The notes under the pieces were generated by a model. The model was not told the origin of the DNA, did not search any database, and saw only the letters and a list, made by a program, of their open reading frames with translations. Shown one piece after another: positions 30,366 to 42,662 of a DNA stretch of 64,000 nt; the first letter of the stretch is position 1; every line of letters starts with the position of its first letter. A program made the position numbers and the translations under genes. Source of the DNA: Hofstenia miamia (taxonomy: Eukaryota > Xenacoelomorpha > Acoela); contig SCFE01000063.1 in the NCBI GenBank assembly GCA_004352715.1, positions 869,992 to 933,991 on the forward strand, read 5' to 3'.

Positions 30366-33300
30366 AGCTGAAGGGGCAATATTTACACTGCATTAAAAAA
30401 ATTTAAATTTTTTAATTATAATTTTGCCAAAACATTTTATTGGAAAAAGTTAGTGAAGCCAAATTTGAATATCAAAGCAAAGCTTAATCTTTTGCCTTCA
30501 AAATTTGAATTTTCAATTATGCACAATTTGTTTGAAAGCTTGAAAATGTTAATTTGATTTGAAAGCCCTGACTCGTACCCAAAACTTTTTATCTGTACCT
30601 GATAATAAATTCCTTTTTTCTCCCATTAAACAATTTAAAATTTTTTAACAACATTTTCAACACAATTTATATTCATTATATGTTAATTTTTTCAACATTT
30701 TTATGCAAATATTAAGTATTTAAAGAAAAATAAAATACTCATAATGTGGAATGGAAATGGCCCCGTAAAATATAGTTATTATGTGCATTCGCCCGTACCC
30801 GCAGATAGTACCAGCACATTACTAGCTTTCATCTTTATAGCCCCCCCCCCCTCCTTTCATTGTGAATTGATTAGGATTGTATCAAATTGAAATGCAGAAA
30901 TTCTTAGAAATACTTGATTGCAAGAAATTTAAAATGCAACAAGTACTGATTGCATAAAATGTATTGGAGCATATTTTTACTATTTGAAATACATATTGAT
31001 TTTTCAGTTATAACTATTTAGATGTATATATCTAACTTATGCATTTAAGAATACATAAAACACGCAAGTTATTTTATGTGTCTACATAGATTTTAAAATA
31101 TTAATTGAGCTACATATTACAATTTTCTATTCGGAGTATTGTATTAATTTATTGCATTAACTATTGCATTAAGTATTACAAGAATATCTCGTCTAATCAC
31201 TAATGAGAAAAGATGTTTGCCTGTCCAAGTTTTTATATAATAGTAGGTTGACGTTTGCATGCTTGCTAACACTTGAAACTTTTTGTTAAACTGTCTTTAG
31301 TCAAACAGTGTATCTAAAAAATTGCTAATCCTTGATGCAAAAAAAATCGTTGATAAATATCTGGAAAATAATGCAATTTTGAAGCTTACATCAATTTGAA
31401 ATACAGTATATTATAAATGCTTCCTAACACTGATATGATAAATATTGATTTCGAATTAGGTCAGTGTTAGAAAATAACTAGGGGTGTACTCGAGGGGGTG
31501 CTCAGGGAGACTCAGGCTACCTTGTTAAATTTTTATTAGTATTTGAGTTTTGGATTTTATTTTTTGAGAATATATATTATGGTCAAAGTATAACATAAAA
31601 ATACAAAACTCTAGATAACAGCCCCCCTCTTGTTAATTACTTAGGAGTACATCCCTGCCTACATTCCTATGTTTTTTCCAGGTGAGAGTTTAAAGCATAT
31701 TCTAGTACGTTATTTCGGATTATCAAATGCTTGGGAAATAAGATCTGATCTCCCTTTTGTCTTTTTATTCATGGTTAAATTTCCTGACAAAAATTGATTG
31801 CAAATGAAATATTTTTCAGCAAAAATAGGTTTGCAAAATATTACTTGCAAAATTTTTCTTTGGGCCCTGTGCCGGACTGTTTGCGGTTGCAGCTTTTGCT
31901 TGCAGGCTTTTGTATTTTGTAATCGATCATACAATAAACTTGAGATTTTTGACAATCTTTGAGAGTTTGTTCAGTAGGCAAAATGAATATATTCTCTAAG
32001 TAATGATAACCTCTGATGACCTGGAATGAATAATGAAACCAAATGTTAAAATAAGACAAACATATTTTCTGTTACTTAAAGTAGTTGTTTGAATTAATAA
32101 AAAATACAAGTTAAGAAAATTTTAAAAAAAGATTTGAACTACTTAAATCCTATTCTACATTGCTAATACAATAACTTCAGAAAATAGCTTTATAAAAAGT
32201 CCACGTTTCTCATTCAAGGCTAGGTTTGATTAGAGAATACTTGATAAACGTGACTGATTTGAAGTTGATATTAAACTGTTTGTTTAATTAGTTAATAATA
32301 TACTTAGTCCATAGTTTACTACAGGAAACAGTTGGTAAGTAAATATATAAATGTAAATTTTTTCTGAAAAATTATTTTTCGCAAAATTTTTGATAAGAAT
32401 TCAGTTTCACTATTTAATAGGCTATGTGGTTACCACAAAAATGCAAATTATTAAATAACATCGAAGCCATAAATTGCTATAACAAAATTCAAAATTTGAT
32501 TTGTTTCATTTTTCTGTGACTCCACGTTATAATAGATTTACAAAAAGAAATTGATTGGACAATGTAATTGGACAAGAATCGTTAAATCTTTTTATTGAAT
32601 TATGCTGTTATGGTAATAGCAACCTGTTCGAGTATTATATTAAAGCGAAACGCGTTTATCATCGCAATCTTTTGAAACTTATCGCAAACTAGTGTAGTTG
32701 TTCAAATCGTTAAATACAGATATAATAAACCTTCCATTAATTTTAAAAATCAATGCTAAAGCTAACTATACTAATCAAGATACATTCAGTTTGAATAATA
32801 AGCCTTAAACCACCATACCAAATATACAGGCATTAACAGTTTGTAATATTCTATTTCAATATTTATTATTCAAAATTCAGAATTTCATTTTTTTGTGAAG
32901 TACCGTAAAATGGGAGTAATTCGGACACACCTTTTGTTTCTATATTTTTTTGTTATTTGCACTGGTGCTATAATTCTATAATCTTACATTAACCACCTGG
33001 TAACCCCGAGCCTTGTAGAAATTCTTCTGTATAAATTCTACGCTGGATACCGAAAAAAAGAAAAAATGGGGTAATTCGGACACCAACTAGTTTTATGTCT
33101 CAAATCTAACAGAAGCGTTTTAGATCAAATAGAAATGTTGAAAACTAAACATTAAAATGAGTCTATGTTTCTGGCCACAGTAAAAAAGGGACCTTTGGAT
33201 AACCATTCAGCACATGTAACACATTGTATCCAGTGCATATGAAGGAATTTTACTTTTTAGTTGATGTAAGTGCGAAACAAGCAGAAGTTGAGCAATGGTA

Positions 33301-35919
33301 TTTTGTAAACATACTTTAGCTTTATTCCATTTTTTAGAAAATTCTGGGATAGAAGCAAGAGAACAGAAAATATTCTTTTATCTCATCTGCCAGGCACTGT
33401 TAATTGTTCTTCATTTTGAATGCATTTATTGTATAGCCAAATTCTTGCATTGTATGAAATATCAGGATTTTGGAGGCGAGAGGTAGATCACAAAAAGCTA
33501 CTTTGAGATGGGCTGAATTACGGTGCCAGATTATATATAACTTACAATTACAAAAGTTTCAATTATCTCCGATTGATTTACTGTTTTGTATCAACCAGCA
33601 TTTAAAATTCCCATAAGCGTCACTATACAATTGTATCTAACATTAAAAAAAGGAATAAATTTGCCAATTTAAAAAATTTTTTGTACGGTTGCATTAAAAA
33701 AACAGACAAATTTTTGGCTTACTATGGGTGAATTCTGTAAAACCAAAGTCTCATCCTATCCTAAGCGAGGGAGGGGCACTCCCTATCCCTAAGATATGTC
33801 GAATATTTTCCGCGAGAAGCCTAGAAATAATTTTTTCTCACAAATTAGAGACAGTATTTGTATTATTATTTTGACATATATGAAATGAATTTAGTTATTT
33901 TACAATAAATAAAGTGCAAAAAGCATTTTTCATCACTACACCATAAGAATTTCAAGGTGAGCATAAACTCTAAAAAATATGATAAACGTTGTTTTTATAT
34001 TTGTTTAGTATTATTGCTTTAATTTGTGTTAAATAAGTGCACAATTGTGAATAAATTTCAATCGAAAACACATTTCTCATGTTTTGGGTATTACACAATG
34101 ACAACACAAAGACTTCCGAAAATCAAAATCATTTGGAAGTCGAGTTTTCCAGTGTTCTAAATTAGTGTCTCATGTATTCTATAGTTAGCCGTGACATTGG
34201 GTGTTTGAAAACTAGTGGCATGCATTTCTCATGTCACGTGTAAACGAGGTATAATCAGGTACAGACGAATTAAGGCCCTGCCAATACTCGAGTATTCAAT
34301 TCGAGGTCTGAAAACGCAACTCAACAATTCGAGAATTCGAAACCAGCTTGATATTAAATTGAATGGCACTAATTTTTCTTCAATGTTTGCAGGTAATTTC
34401 GAAGAATCAATCGACATTTCTCTATTTATCTCATTGTAAGCATGTTTATAGGGTATTACAATTATATATACCTCAGCCTAATGTAACGAGAAAATAAATC
34501 TAAATATCATTGTAATTCGACTTGAACTCGCGAGTTCAGATTCCAAATCAACTCGAATTCTATTCGAGGCTAAAAAAGTCAACTCGCAGGCGCCCAAAAA
34601 GATTTGAAGCATTTAATTAAGATGCATTATATAACAGAGGCCCAATGTAAGAGCTGTACTGAAAATTGGTTGCAATTTTACGAAAAATACTTGAAATTTT
34701 TTATAAGCGTTTTGAAAAACAGCAGCAGAACACTAACTAAACCACAACAACCATATAGTCACACCCAAATTCAACTCTTTCTGAAACTACCTAACTCATA
34801 ATTAAAACCTAAATTATTAATTTAGGTTCCAGATTCACATAGAAATCCCCAAAGGAATTATTTAATATAATTGTACACAAACACAGATAAGGTATAAACA
34901 AAAACAACCCTGTGGTATTAGATAATTAAACGTTGAAATTACATGGTGTTTTCGCAGCTCTTTACGATCGCTATCTTTAATTCTCATCTGTAATGTTTGA
35001 AAAAAGGAATTAACTTTATTTCACGGCTCGGTAAGCACTTGTGTGGCCCTTTCACAACCCACCTTTCTAAATTTCGATATAATCTCATTAAACGACCGAT
35101 AATGCTTTGATCGGCTTTAAAGAGTCAAATTGTTTATTTCTATTTATCGACTTGTTTACTGGTATCAATTTGTTGACGCAATTTAATATTGACTGGTGTC
35201 AAAAATCTGGATTTCCCAGAACTTCATTCATAAAAATTTTGTTACTCCAGTTGTGAAAATATTTGTGGTTACTTCAAATCTACTAAATTCGCACGCCTAC
35301 GATTTCAAAGACTGAAATTTGCCTGATTAGGACGAGTAGAATAAGCCCTTTACAGATCAAATTGAATAGACAATATACCAGCCACGAAAAACACAAAGAA
35401 ATATGTATAAAAGCAATTTTAAAGAATACTATAAGAAGGCAAAAATTCTTGACCTTGAATGTTTGAATGAATATGTGAGTACTTAGCAGAAAAAGATAAA
35501 TTTTAGAAAATAAATTTTGACGTATAGTTGATGGCCTTATTGATTTTGACCAAAAGCGTGTAGGAAATAAACAAAGCTTAAAGAACTAGTAAAAATTACT
35601 TTAAAGAGATATTCATGCATTTGTATAATTTACTATTTTTTAAAATACTATCTCTATCTAATTTTACCCGTACAAAAAATTAATATTTAGTTTAGTGCAT
35701 TAGTATTTGAAAATTATTTTAAAATATAAATCTAAGGAAAATATAATTGTTAGGGAAGTCAGTAAGTTTTTAGTAACGTCTGAGGATTTAATTGTTAGAA
35801 ATCTTTTCAAATTATTTTTATTAGTTACATCAATTTTGCAACTCTGTTTATTGATGTGGAGACATTCCATCAGATTTGTGTCAAAGCTTATTTAAATTCA
35901 AAATAATTGGTCAATGAAC

Positions 35920-35979
35920 ACATATACATATGCACATATATTTACATATATACATATGTACATACATACATATATATGC

Positions 35980-36019
<40 letters not shown>

Positions 36020-36030
36020 GCATATGCACT
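35920..36030. repeat. TACATA / (TA)n simple repeat
   Basis: Alternating ACATAT and (TA)n units. The open frames through it encode only YI/TY repeats and are not genes. Confidence 0.85.
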
Positions 36031-36959
36031 TATACGCTCGTAGAAATGGGCCCTTTGTCGGACAGAGTGCTCTTTCTAAGGAGACAGTGCGCCCGAATTT
36101 GATGCCGGCAAATTTAATCCATTTTTTGCATACAATTAGTGTAGATATTTTATTGAAATTAACATACTAATTTCGGTTACATAATTTTTTCCATAGATTA
36201 GTAATATTTTTTAAAAAATGGCAAAAACCATTTATACAAGGCGCTGTTTTTTTTCATTTTTTGTGTTTTTAAGTTAAATTTCAAGATTTATTTGAGGATT
36301 ATTGGTCGTTTTAGGATATCTCTGATACTATAAAACCTTTAAATGAGGGTGTCAATGCCTGTAAAGGTATTTACTCATCTATAGTGGGAACTGATTACTA
36401 TAGCGCTTGGCTTTTAGCAGACCTCTTAATCAACTGTTGACGTAGAATCGAATAATCAACTCCGGAAAAAATATCTAATGTAATTCTCGCGCTATGGACC
36501 ACTATTTTATAGAAACTTTGCAAAATTTATATTTCAGTTACAGAACCCCAATTTTTTTACTCACATATTTCTATCGATTACGGTGTAAAAATTTTGGAAA
36601 TCGAATCAAAATGTTGGAGCTATGGCCTTCCAAACATGGACTACGTTTTTAGAAAATGCAAACTTTTAAATTCAAAATTAAAGATACGCACATTACTTAG
36701 GAAAGGTGTAGCATAAAAAATATCTTATTGTAGACTTTAATGGGAAAAATATGGCTTGAAAATTCAGAAAGAAAAGCAAATTCAGGATCATGGCAAGCCT
36801 ATTACAAAAAATGCAAAAGCACCATCCATTTGCAATAAATTGGTCTATACTTGATAAAATTACGATTGTTACATTAGAATTTAGGGGACAGAGCGCCCCA
36901 CGTAAATTTAAAATAGACAGAGCGCCACATATAAATGGCGAATTTTAGACAGAGTGTCA

Positions 36960-36996
36960 GATATATGTGTATATATATAGATAAAAAAATATATAT

Positions 36997-37032
<36 letters not shown>

Positions 37033-37070
37033 CACATAAAAAAATATATATATACATATATATATTCTAA
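36960..37070. repeat. (TA)n / ACATA simple repeat
   Basis: Interrupted TA repeat with ACAC and AAAAAA breaks. Its minus-strand open frame is low-complexity. Confidence 0.85.
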
Positions 37071-37189
37071 AAGGAAACACATTGAAAATTTCGATTATAT
37101 TAAAATAAATATTTGCGGCAAAAATTTTTTACAATATACAAACTACACTAAAATCATCAAATGTATTCTAAAATAAACATAAATACTTT

Positions 37190-38800
37190 GTTGGATTAAT
37201 TTGTTTATTTAATAACTTTGTTTTATCGATGTTGTTAATTTCAATAGCTTGTACAATTTTTGTAAATTTTTTCCTTGTAATGATATTTAAATTTTCGATG
37301 TTGATGTTATGAATGTGATTAAAAATATCTGATGTTAAATGGCAATTGATGTGCTTCTTTATTCACGTATCAAAATTATAGATGGATTCACCGATGTGCG
37401 ATTTTTTACAATCATCACACTAATACACAAATGATGAAGTCATCGTTTTGATGTTTGATCTTTGTTGCGAATTAAATAAAATCTTTTGAATTATTGAAAT
37501 ATTAGAATGATCTTTGTAAATTTTAAAATTGTGTTAAATGATCTTAGCTTATTTTGCAATTGAATTGTATTATTTTTAATGAATGGTAATTTCCCATAAA
37601 TGTCGTTTTAGTTTGTTTTATATATTCATCAGATTTTTCATGATTAGTCACATCTAAAAAATTAACTTCTTATTTTCTTGTTCTAATGTAAACTTTATTT
37701 TAATAATTGATTATTTATAAAGTCAAAAGAAGTTGTCAATTTCTCTTTGATTGTGAAATACTGCAAATTTACCGTCAACACAACTATGATAGCATAGAAA
37801 TTCATTGCCTTCAAATTTCAATTCAATTATATCCTTTGTGAAACTAGGCATTGTAGTGCCCAAAGGTGAACCCATAGCGATTCCAAACAAAACCAAGTAT
37901 CTAAACATGCCATTTCAAAGAGCTTTTTAAGTGAACTGAGAAATTGGCAAAGTATCCTTTGGAATCACATTTAATATGTGATCACTCGTTCTTGTAACTT
38001 GAATATTAGGGAGATAAGACTTAACATCAAAGCTAACCATGATTTTGAAATCTGATTTTTCAGAGAACATATTTTTCAAAAATCTGTGAGATTGAAAGAA
38101 TCCGTTAAATTATATTTTGGTGGAATTAATTGTTTAATGAGATTATCTAATTATAAACGTAAAATATATTTTGTACAGTTAATCATTGACAAAATCGGGT
38201 GGGAAGGAGGATTTAATTCATCTTTGTGAATTTTTGCTAAGCCATATAGTCAAGCTGGCATTGAAATTTTAATATCTTCGTCACTAATTTCACTACGTTT
38301 CTTCATATCTAGAATAAATCTATTAAAATTTTCTTCAATATAAAGAAAATAATTTATTTAATACGAATTTCAAGCTATACTGCTTTGAATTTTGTAGAAT
38401 GATTTAAGATCTCATTCATCTTAATATGCATGTCTGTATCAAGTAATGCAATTCCACTACCTTTGTCAAATTTACAAATATATAGAAAAGGATCTGAGAC
38501 TAACACTTTTAAAGCTGAGAAACTTAGTTTTTTGTATTATCGGTTGTTTTACATATTGTCTAACATTGCCAATACCTTCTTTTTAAAGCGTTAAATTGGA
38601 TTCTCTTTGTTCATCAAATTTTCATGAAAAACTCAGTTTCGGAACATCATTTTTGAATTATTTTTTGTTTCAATTTCATTAAACTTTGTTGGTCAACTCA
38701 TTTTTAATCCGAACGACAATGCTTCTTTTTGCCCATTACTAAATTGCTTCTTAGATAAATTAATGACTGTTTTTGACATTGAATTTTAAGTGTATGTTTT
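37190..38800 (-). mobile_element. Penelope-like element, decayed RT plus GIY-YIG-like domain
   Basis: On the minus strand, in order with frameshifts: LYGLAKIHKDELNPPSHPIL and INCTKYILR (the YGLPKIHK...RPIxS box), MVSFDVKSYLPNI (SFDVxSLFTxIP), GIAMGSPLGTTMPSFTKD (xAMGSPLGPxxAxxF), and CVDGKFAVF (YVDDxFxxF, with the two catalytic Asp region altered). These boxes are specific to Penelope-like RTs. Downstream (37360-37440) is SSFVYQCDDCKKSHIGESI with IKKHI, a GIY-YIG-like segment with the CxxC of this group. Many stops; inactive. Confidence 0.85.
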
Positions 38801-39243
38801 CATTAAATTTTTTTATTTGTGAATTTCTTATTTAACCTAAACTTGTTGAATTCATCTAAAAGCAATAGAATTTAGTTAAAATTTCTCAAATCTTTCAATA
38901 TACATTTCTAGTCTTTTTCTGTTAAGTGAAAAATTAGCATCACTTAGAATCGCCTTTAAAGCCTTCACATATATATGATTAGTTGCTTCAATGCGTGAAC
39001 TCAATTGTTCTGTTACAATATAAAAGTAATGATTTTAAGAAATCTTTATGACAGACTAAATTCAAATTGTTTTTTTCAAAAAAGGACAATCTCGTTATTT
39101 AAGTATAAAACCTTATTATGAATCTTTTGAATTTTAATTATATAATAATAAAAACATCCAACATTGTAAATATGATCATTGATAGAAAAATTTAATACCA
39201 AATTTTTTATTACAAGGAACAATTAACAAAATTGACACGATCT
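38801..39243. other. No gene seen; 3' flank of the tandem C2 gene
   Basis: AT-rich and closed in all frames. Some of the distal part may still be Penelope-like sequence upstream of the RT. Confidence 0.3.
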
Positions 39244-40197
39244 TTACTTAAAATTCAAAGTATGAGTTTTTCTCACGTGCGTGTTTCGATCTCTAAGAGC
39301 GTCGAGATAGTGTTGTAAAGAGCTTACATTGTTTACATCTGCACCCAGCTCCAATACGTTCGTAGAAATATTTGGATTTTTCTTCAAATGCATGGATATT
39401 ACTAATTTAATATGCAACAAGGATTTATCGTTGAACAAAAATTTAACTACTTCGAAGCTCATCCCAACCTTTCTTATGGGTTTTCTCTCTACCAGGTTTC
39501 CGTAATAATATACAGCAACATATAATTGCATTTTGTTAAATTGTAGCATGTGCTCTCTTACAGAATGAACATGTACATATACTCCAAATCCATCTTGCAA
39601 TTTGATTGAAAGATCTATTTTACATCTTGGATAAACTCTAACAATGGCCTTTTCAGATTGTAATAAGCCTTCATCAAACCGAGTTCCACGCTTTAAATCA
39701 ATGGGCTTGAAAGTAGCGACTAAGTGATTTTTTGTAAGATTTTTGGCAAAAAGTGCCAACTTGACTGTGTACGGCTCTTTCCACTCATCATTAATATTAA
39801 AGATAATCTTTTGATTAAGGACAATTTCGTGTTTCATCAGGCTCCAATGGGAATGTTTTTTCAATATCGAAGTTTTCTTACTAAATAACTCGATTTTGAC
39901 CGAACATAGTTGGCCATTTGCATTGGGCAGCAAAAGTTTTCTTAGAAAAATTATTATGAATTTTCCAGGAAAGTAGTTCACTGAGTAAATGAGCTTGTAT
40001 TCGAGTTCTCTGTGCCATTTAAATTCTCTTTGATCATTCCTATCTAATAGATATCGAGAAGCTTTTCTAACGGAATTGACATAAAGGCTTTTTAAAATTC
40101 CCGGTTTATACAATTTTCGTAGTTTTTCGCGACGTGCTTCGTTCTTCATCAAAAATTGTTTCAAATGTAAGGGCGACTGGTACCTTGACTTAAACAT
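39244..40197 (-). CDS. Divergent synaptotagmin-like tandem C2 protein, single exon
   Basis: An uninterrupted 317-codon frame, ATG at 40197 to TAA. Residues about 45-165 look like a C2A domain (LEYKLIYSVNYFPGKFIIIF, then LRKLLLPNANGQLCSVKIEL). Residues about 185-310 look like a C2B domain ending in LELGADVNNVSSLQHYLDAL then RD...VRKTHTL, the classical synaptotagmin C-terminal pattern (IGxDxxxxxxxHWxxxL...WHxL). The loop that carries calcium-binding Asp residues in C2A (xDxGGxSDPYVK) is NANGQLCSVK here, so calcium binding is unlikely. No transmembrane segment is seen. Such proteins bind membranes or partners in vesicle traffic; that is inference. The lack of introns, unlike most synaptotagmins, suggests a retrocopy or a fast-evolving lineage gene. 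Paralogue group not assigned. Confidence 0.75.
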   Translation of the reverse strand: MFKSRYQSPLHLKQFLMKNEARREKLRKLYKPGILKSLYVNSVRKASRYLLDRNDQREFKWHRELEYKLIYSVNYFPGKFIIIFLRKLLLPNANGQLCSVKIELFSKKTSILKKHSHWSLMKHEIVLNQKIIFNINDEWKEPYTVKLALFAKNLTKNHLVATFKPIDLKRGTRFDEGLLQSEKAIVRVYPRCKIDLSIKLQDGFGVYVHVHSVREHMLQFNKMQLYVAVYYYGNLVERKPIRKVGMSFEVVKFLFNDKSLLHIKLVISMHLKKNPNISTNVLELGADVNNVSSLQHYLDALRDRNTHVRKTHTLNFK

Positions 40198-42662
40198 CAA
40201 TAAAACTGCGTCATTATTTAAGCATATTTGTAATTTTTAAATGGGAGTTTATTAACATGTAAACAAAAAATGTTCTCATTTGCAATTGTCTGCACATTTT
40301 TACCAAAGTTATTACGTTTTTACGTATGAGTTTCCCAAAGCGAAACTCCGTTAGCATGTTAAAAATTCCTTGAGATTTTCTTCCCATTGCACAATAAATT
40401 CTTATAGTTGTTTTAGAATAGCACAAGAGACTTTATTAGAAGTTGTTCTTTTACGTTTTTAATGATTGGCGACATGTCAGATCCTATATACCCAACAATG
40501 TAAACACGGTTTTGCTTAAAAGCAAATAATACGTTACATAAAATTCAATGAATATAAAATCACTAAAAAGATAAAAATATTTCTTCATACAATTCCTGCA
40601 GGAAAAGACAAAGGCAATTTATATTATTCCATCTAAGGTCCTTATTCTTGTAAAACGACTGTTGAGAATAATCCCTTACATATATTAAAATAAATGGATA
40701 ATGACTTTTGCGAACATGCTGGCATATTAGGCATACTCCCCTACCTTGCCCCAGAGAAATTTATGCACTGCGCCATGTTCATCTGCTCATCTCTGCTCCA
40801 TATTGCCCACGTTTTTTATTCTACTGCCCCAAATTGCGCCACCCAAAAAAATGGCTCCAAGAACTATTTACGATAGTCCCACATTTTCATAACTCTGCAA
40901 TTCCACTAATGAAAATATTTAATCCTTTACTGCGTAAAAGATCCAGAATTATTTTACAAATATTATCTAGCATTACTACCAAAATCCTAATAATATAATA
41001 GTAGAATGAAATGAAATTTTAGCCTTAAAAATTTTTCATTAAGCTAATATTTTATACAATGTGTTATGCAAGGGAAGTCACATTCCTTTCAGAGTTATAG
41101 TAACGCCTGACGATAACCAACTTCAGATTAAAAAGATTTTATTGGTACTATTGGATAAAATCAAATTTCAATAAGTGGTAACTTCATGGGTCAACCCTGA
41201 CCACTTCCATCACTACTTTCCATTAAGTTCATTATTATTCCTAAGAGCTGGCGTAGAAAATGATGATACCGCTCACTATAAATCAATACATGTATACTTC
41301 CACAAATAAACAATATAAACAAAGGCGTTAGGATAACACAATACGATATGTAAAAGAATAGAAATTGATATTTATATTTTCATAAAATTGAGATTCATAA
41401 AAATTATAAATGCTGAAATTGCTGCTAGTTAAGCCTATTGTAAAATGTATATCCTGATCATGCCTTATTGAAAATTTAAAGTAAAATGCGAGTAAACATT
41501 TGCTTTTTTAATTATTCCCTTCACGTTGTTCCAGTTTTAGAATGCGCAATTTGAAATACAATAAAAAATAGCATAATTAAAAAAAAATTGGCTTAATTTT
41601 AGTCGAAAACCAAATTATTATGCAATCCGAAAGTTAAGATCCATTGAAGACACCCAAGTCAAATGATGATTCAGGCCTTATCAGCCAAATCGAGACTCTG
41701 ATCAAGTCTCATCCTGATTTAATGGGCAATATAAGAAGCATGATTTGTCATATTAGCTTCATAATGTACCCCGTGCCATCAAACTCCCAAGAAACAAGAG
41801 AAAGTTGAAAATGGAGGAGATGCGATAAAAACGAATAGATTCTGACAGCATTATAGAGAAATTGCATCTTTTTATTTTTATTGGAATTTTAAGTAAGAAA
41901 ATTTATGAACATTGGTCTTCTTTTTGTCGCAAAGATTTGTTCGTATTCGAAAAAATTTTGAACTTTTTTCATAAAATTTTCTTCAAAATATTCGGAATCA
42001 TAACTTCTAAAAAAATACATACAAAGAATAAATTTATTGAATCACGTCGACAATTACGCCCTTTTCACAATGCTTAGAGACTTTACTAGTTAGTTGAATG
42101 TAATTAATAAGATACACAAAATGATTTGTTTATACATTTGGACAATTTACTAGAAAAGTGTAAACGCCTTCTGCTAAGGTAATAATTGATACAAATATGA
42201 TTTGCCCACGTATTGAACCAGAATGTTATTATCGTGTTATTTATATATTTCATGTAACTATTATAAATAAATTTTGTGGGAAAATCGTATAAAGTACACA
42301 CGATTATGCCTATATTTGTACTTTTAGAAGATATTGGATTAAGTTATTACCACTAAATAATCTCTTTTCATTCAATTTTACTAAAGTTCACTCAAACCGA
42401 AACAGCTTGTCAAGTAAGCGGTTGCATTTAATCCACCGGCCGGAAATAATCAAGATTTATCACTTCAAAGGCATGCGTCGCTATTCCACGAAGCGTTAGT
42501 TCCTTCAAAACGCACAAGATTGTTAATCCCTCATTTCCACGCATCAAAAGACATAAATCAGACTTATGTGCAGATTAGCGAATCAACAGGTTCCGCGGTA
42601 CCAAAAAACCTTCACATAAATATCATTTTTTAGTAGCCAATTCGCCACGAACCGTGCCAGTA
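40198..42662. other. Intergenic, no gene seen
   Basis: Between the divergently oriented tandem C2 gene and CRD gene, so it should hold both promoters. No coding or RNA signal is supported. 40700-40870 is less AT-rich (CCCCTACCTTGCCCCAGAG) but its frames resemble nothing. Confidence 0.4.

Larger units (their letters stand above)
30366..37190. other. No gene seen; AT-rich with simple repeats and MITE-like scraps
   Basis: No supported exon in almost 7 kb. 32905-32930 and 33064-33083 share ATGGGxxGTAATTCGGACAC-like words in direct orientation. 34240-34600 is rich in CTCGAGTATTC and AACTCG words and may be a decayed hAT-type MITE. 36062-36960 holds four GACAGAG(C/T)GC-type words. 35920-36030 and 36960-37070 are TACATA/TA simple repeats. 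Confidence 0.4.

Noticed and set aside
40694-40998. Two overlapping less AT-rich frames
   Set aside because: No homology recognised, no splice context, and two frames overlap with equal plausibility, so neither is supported.
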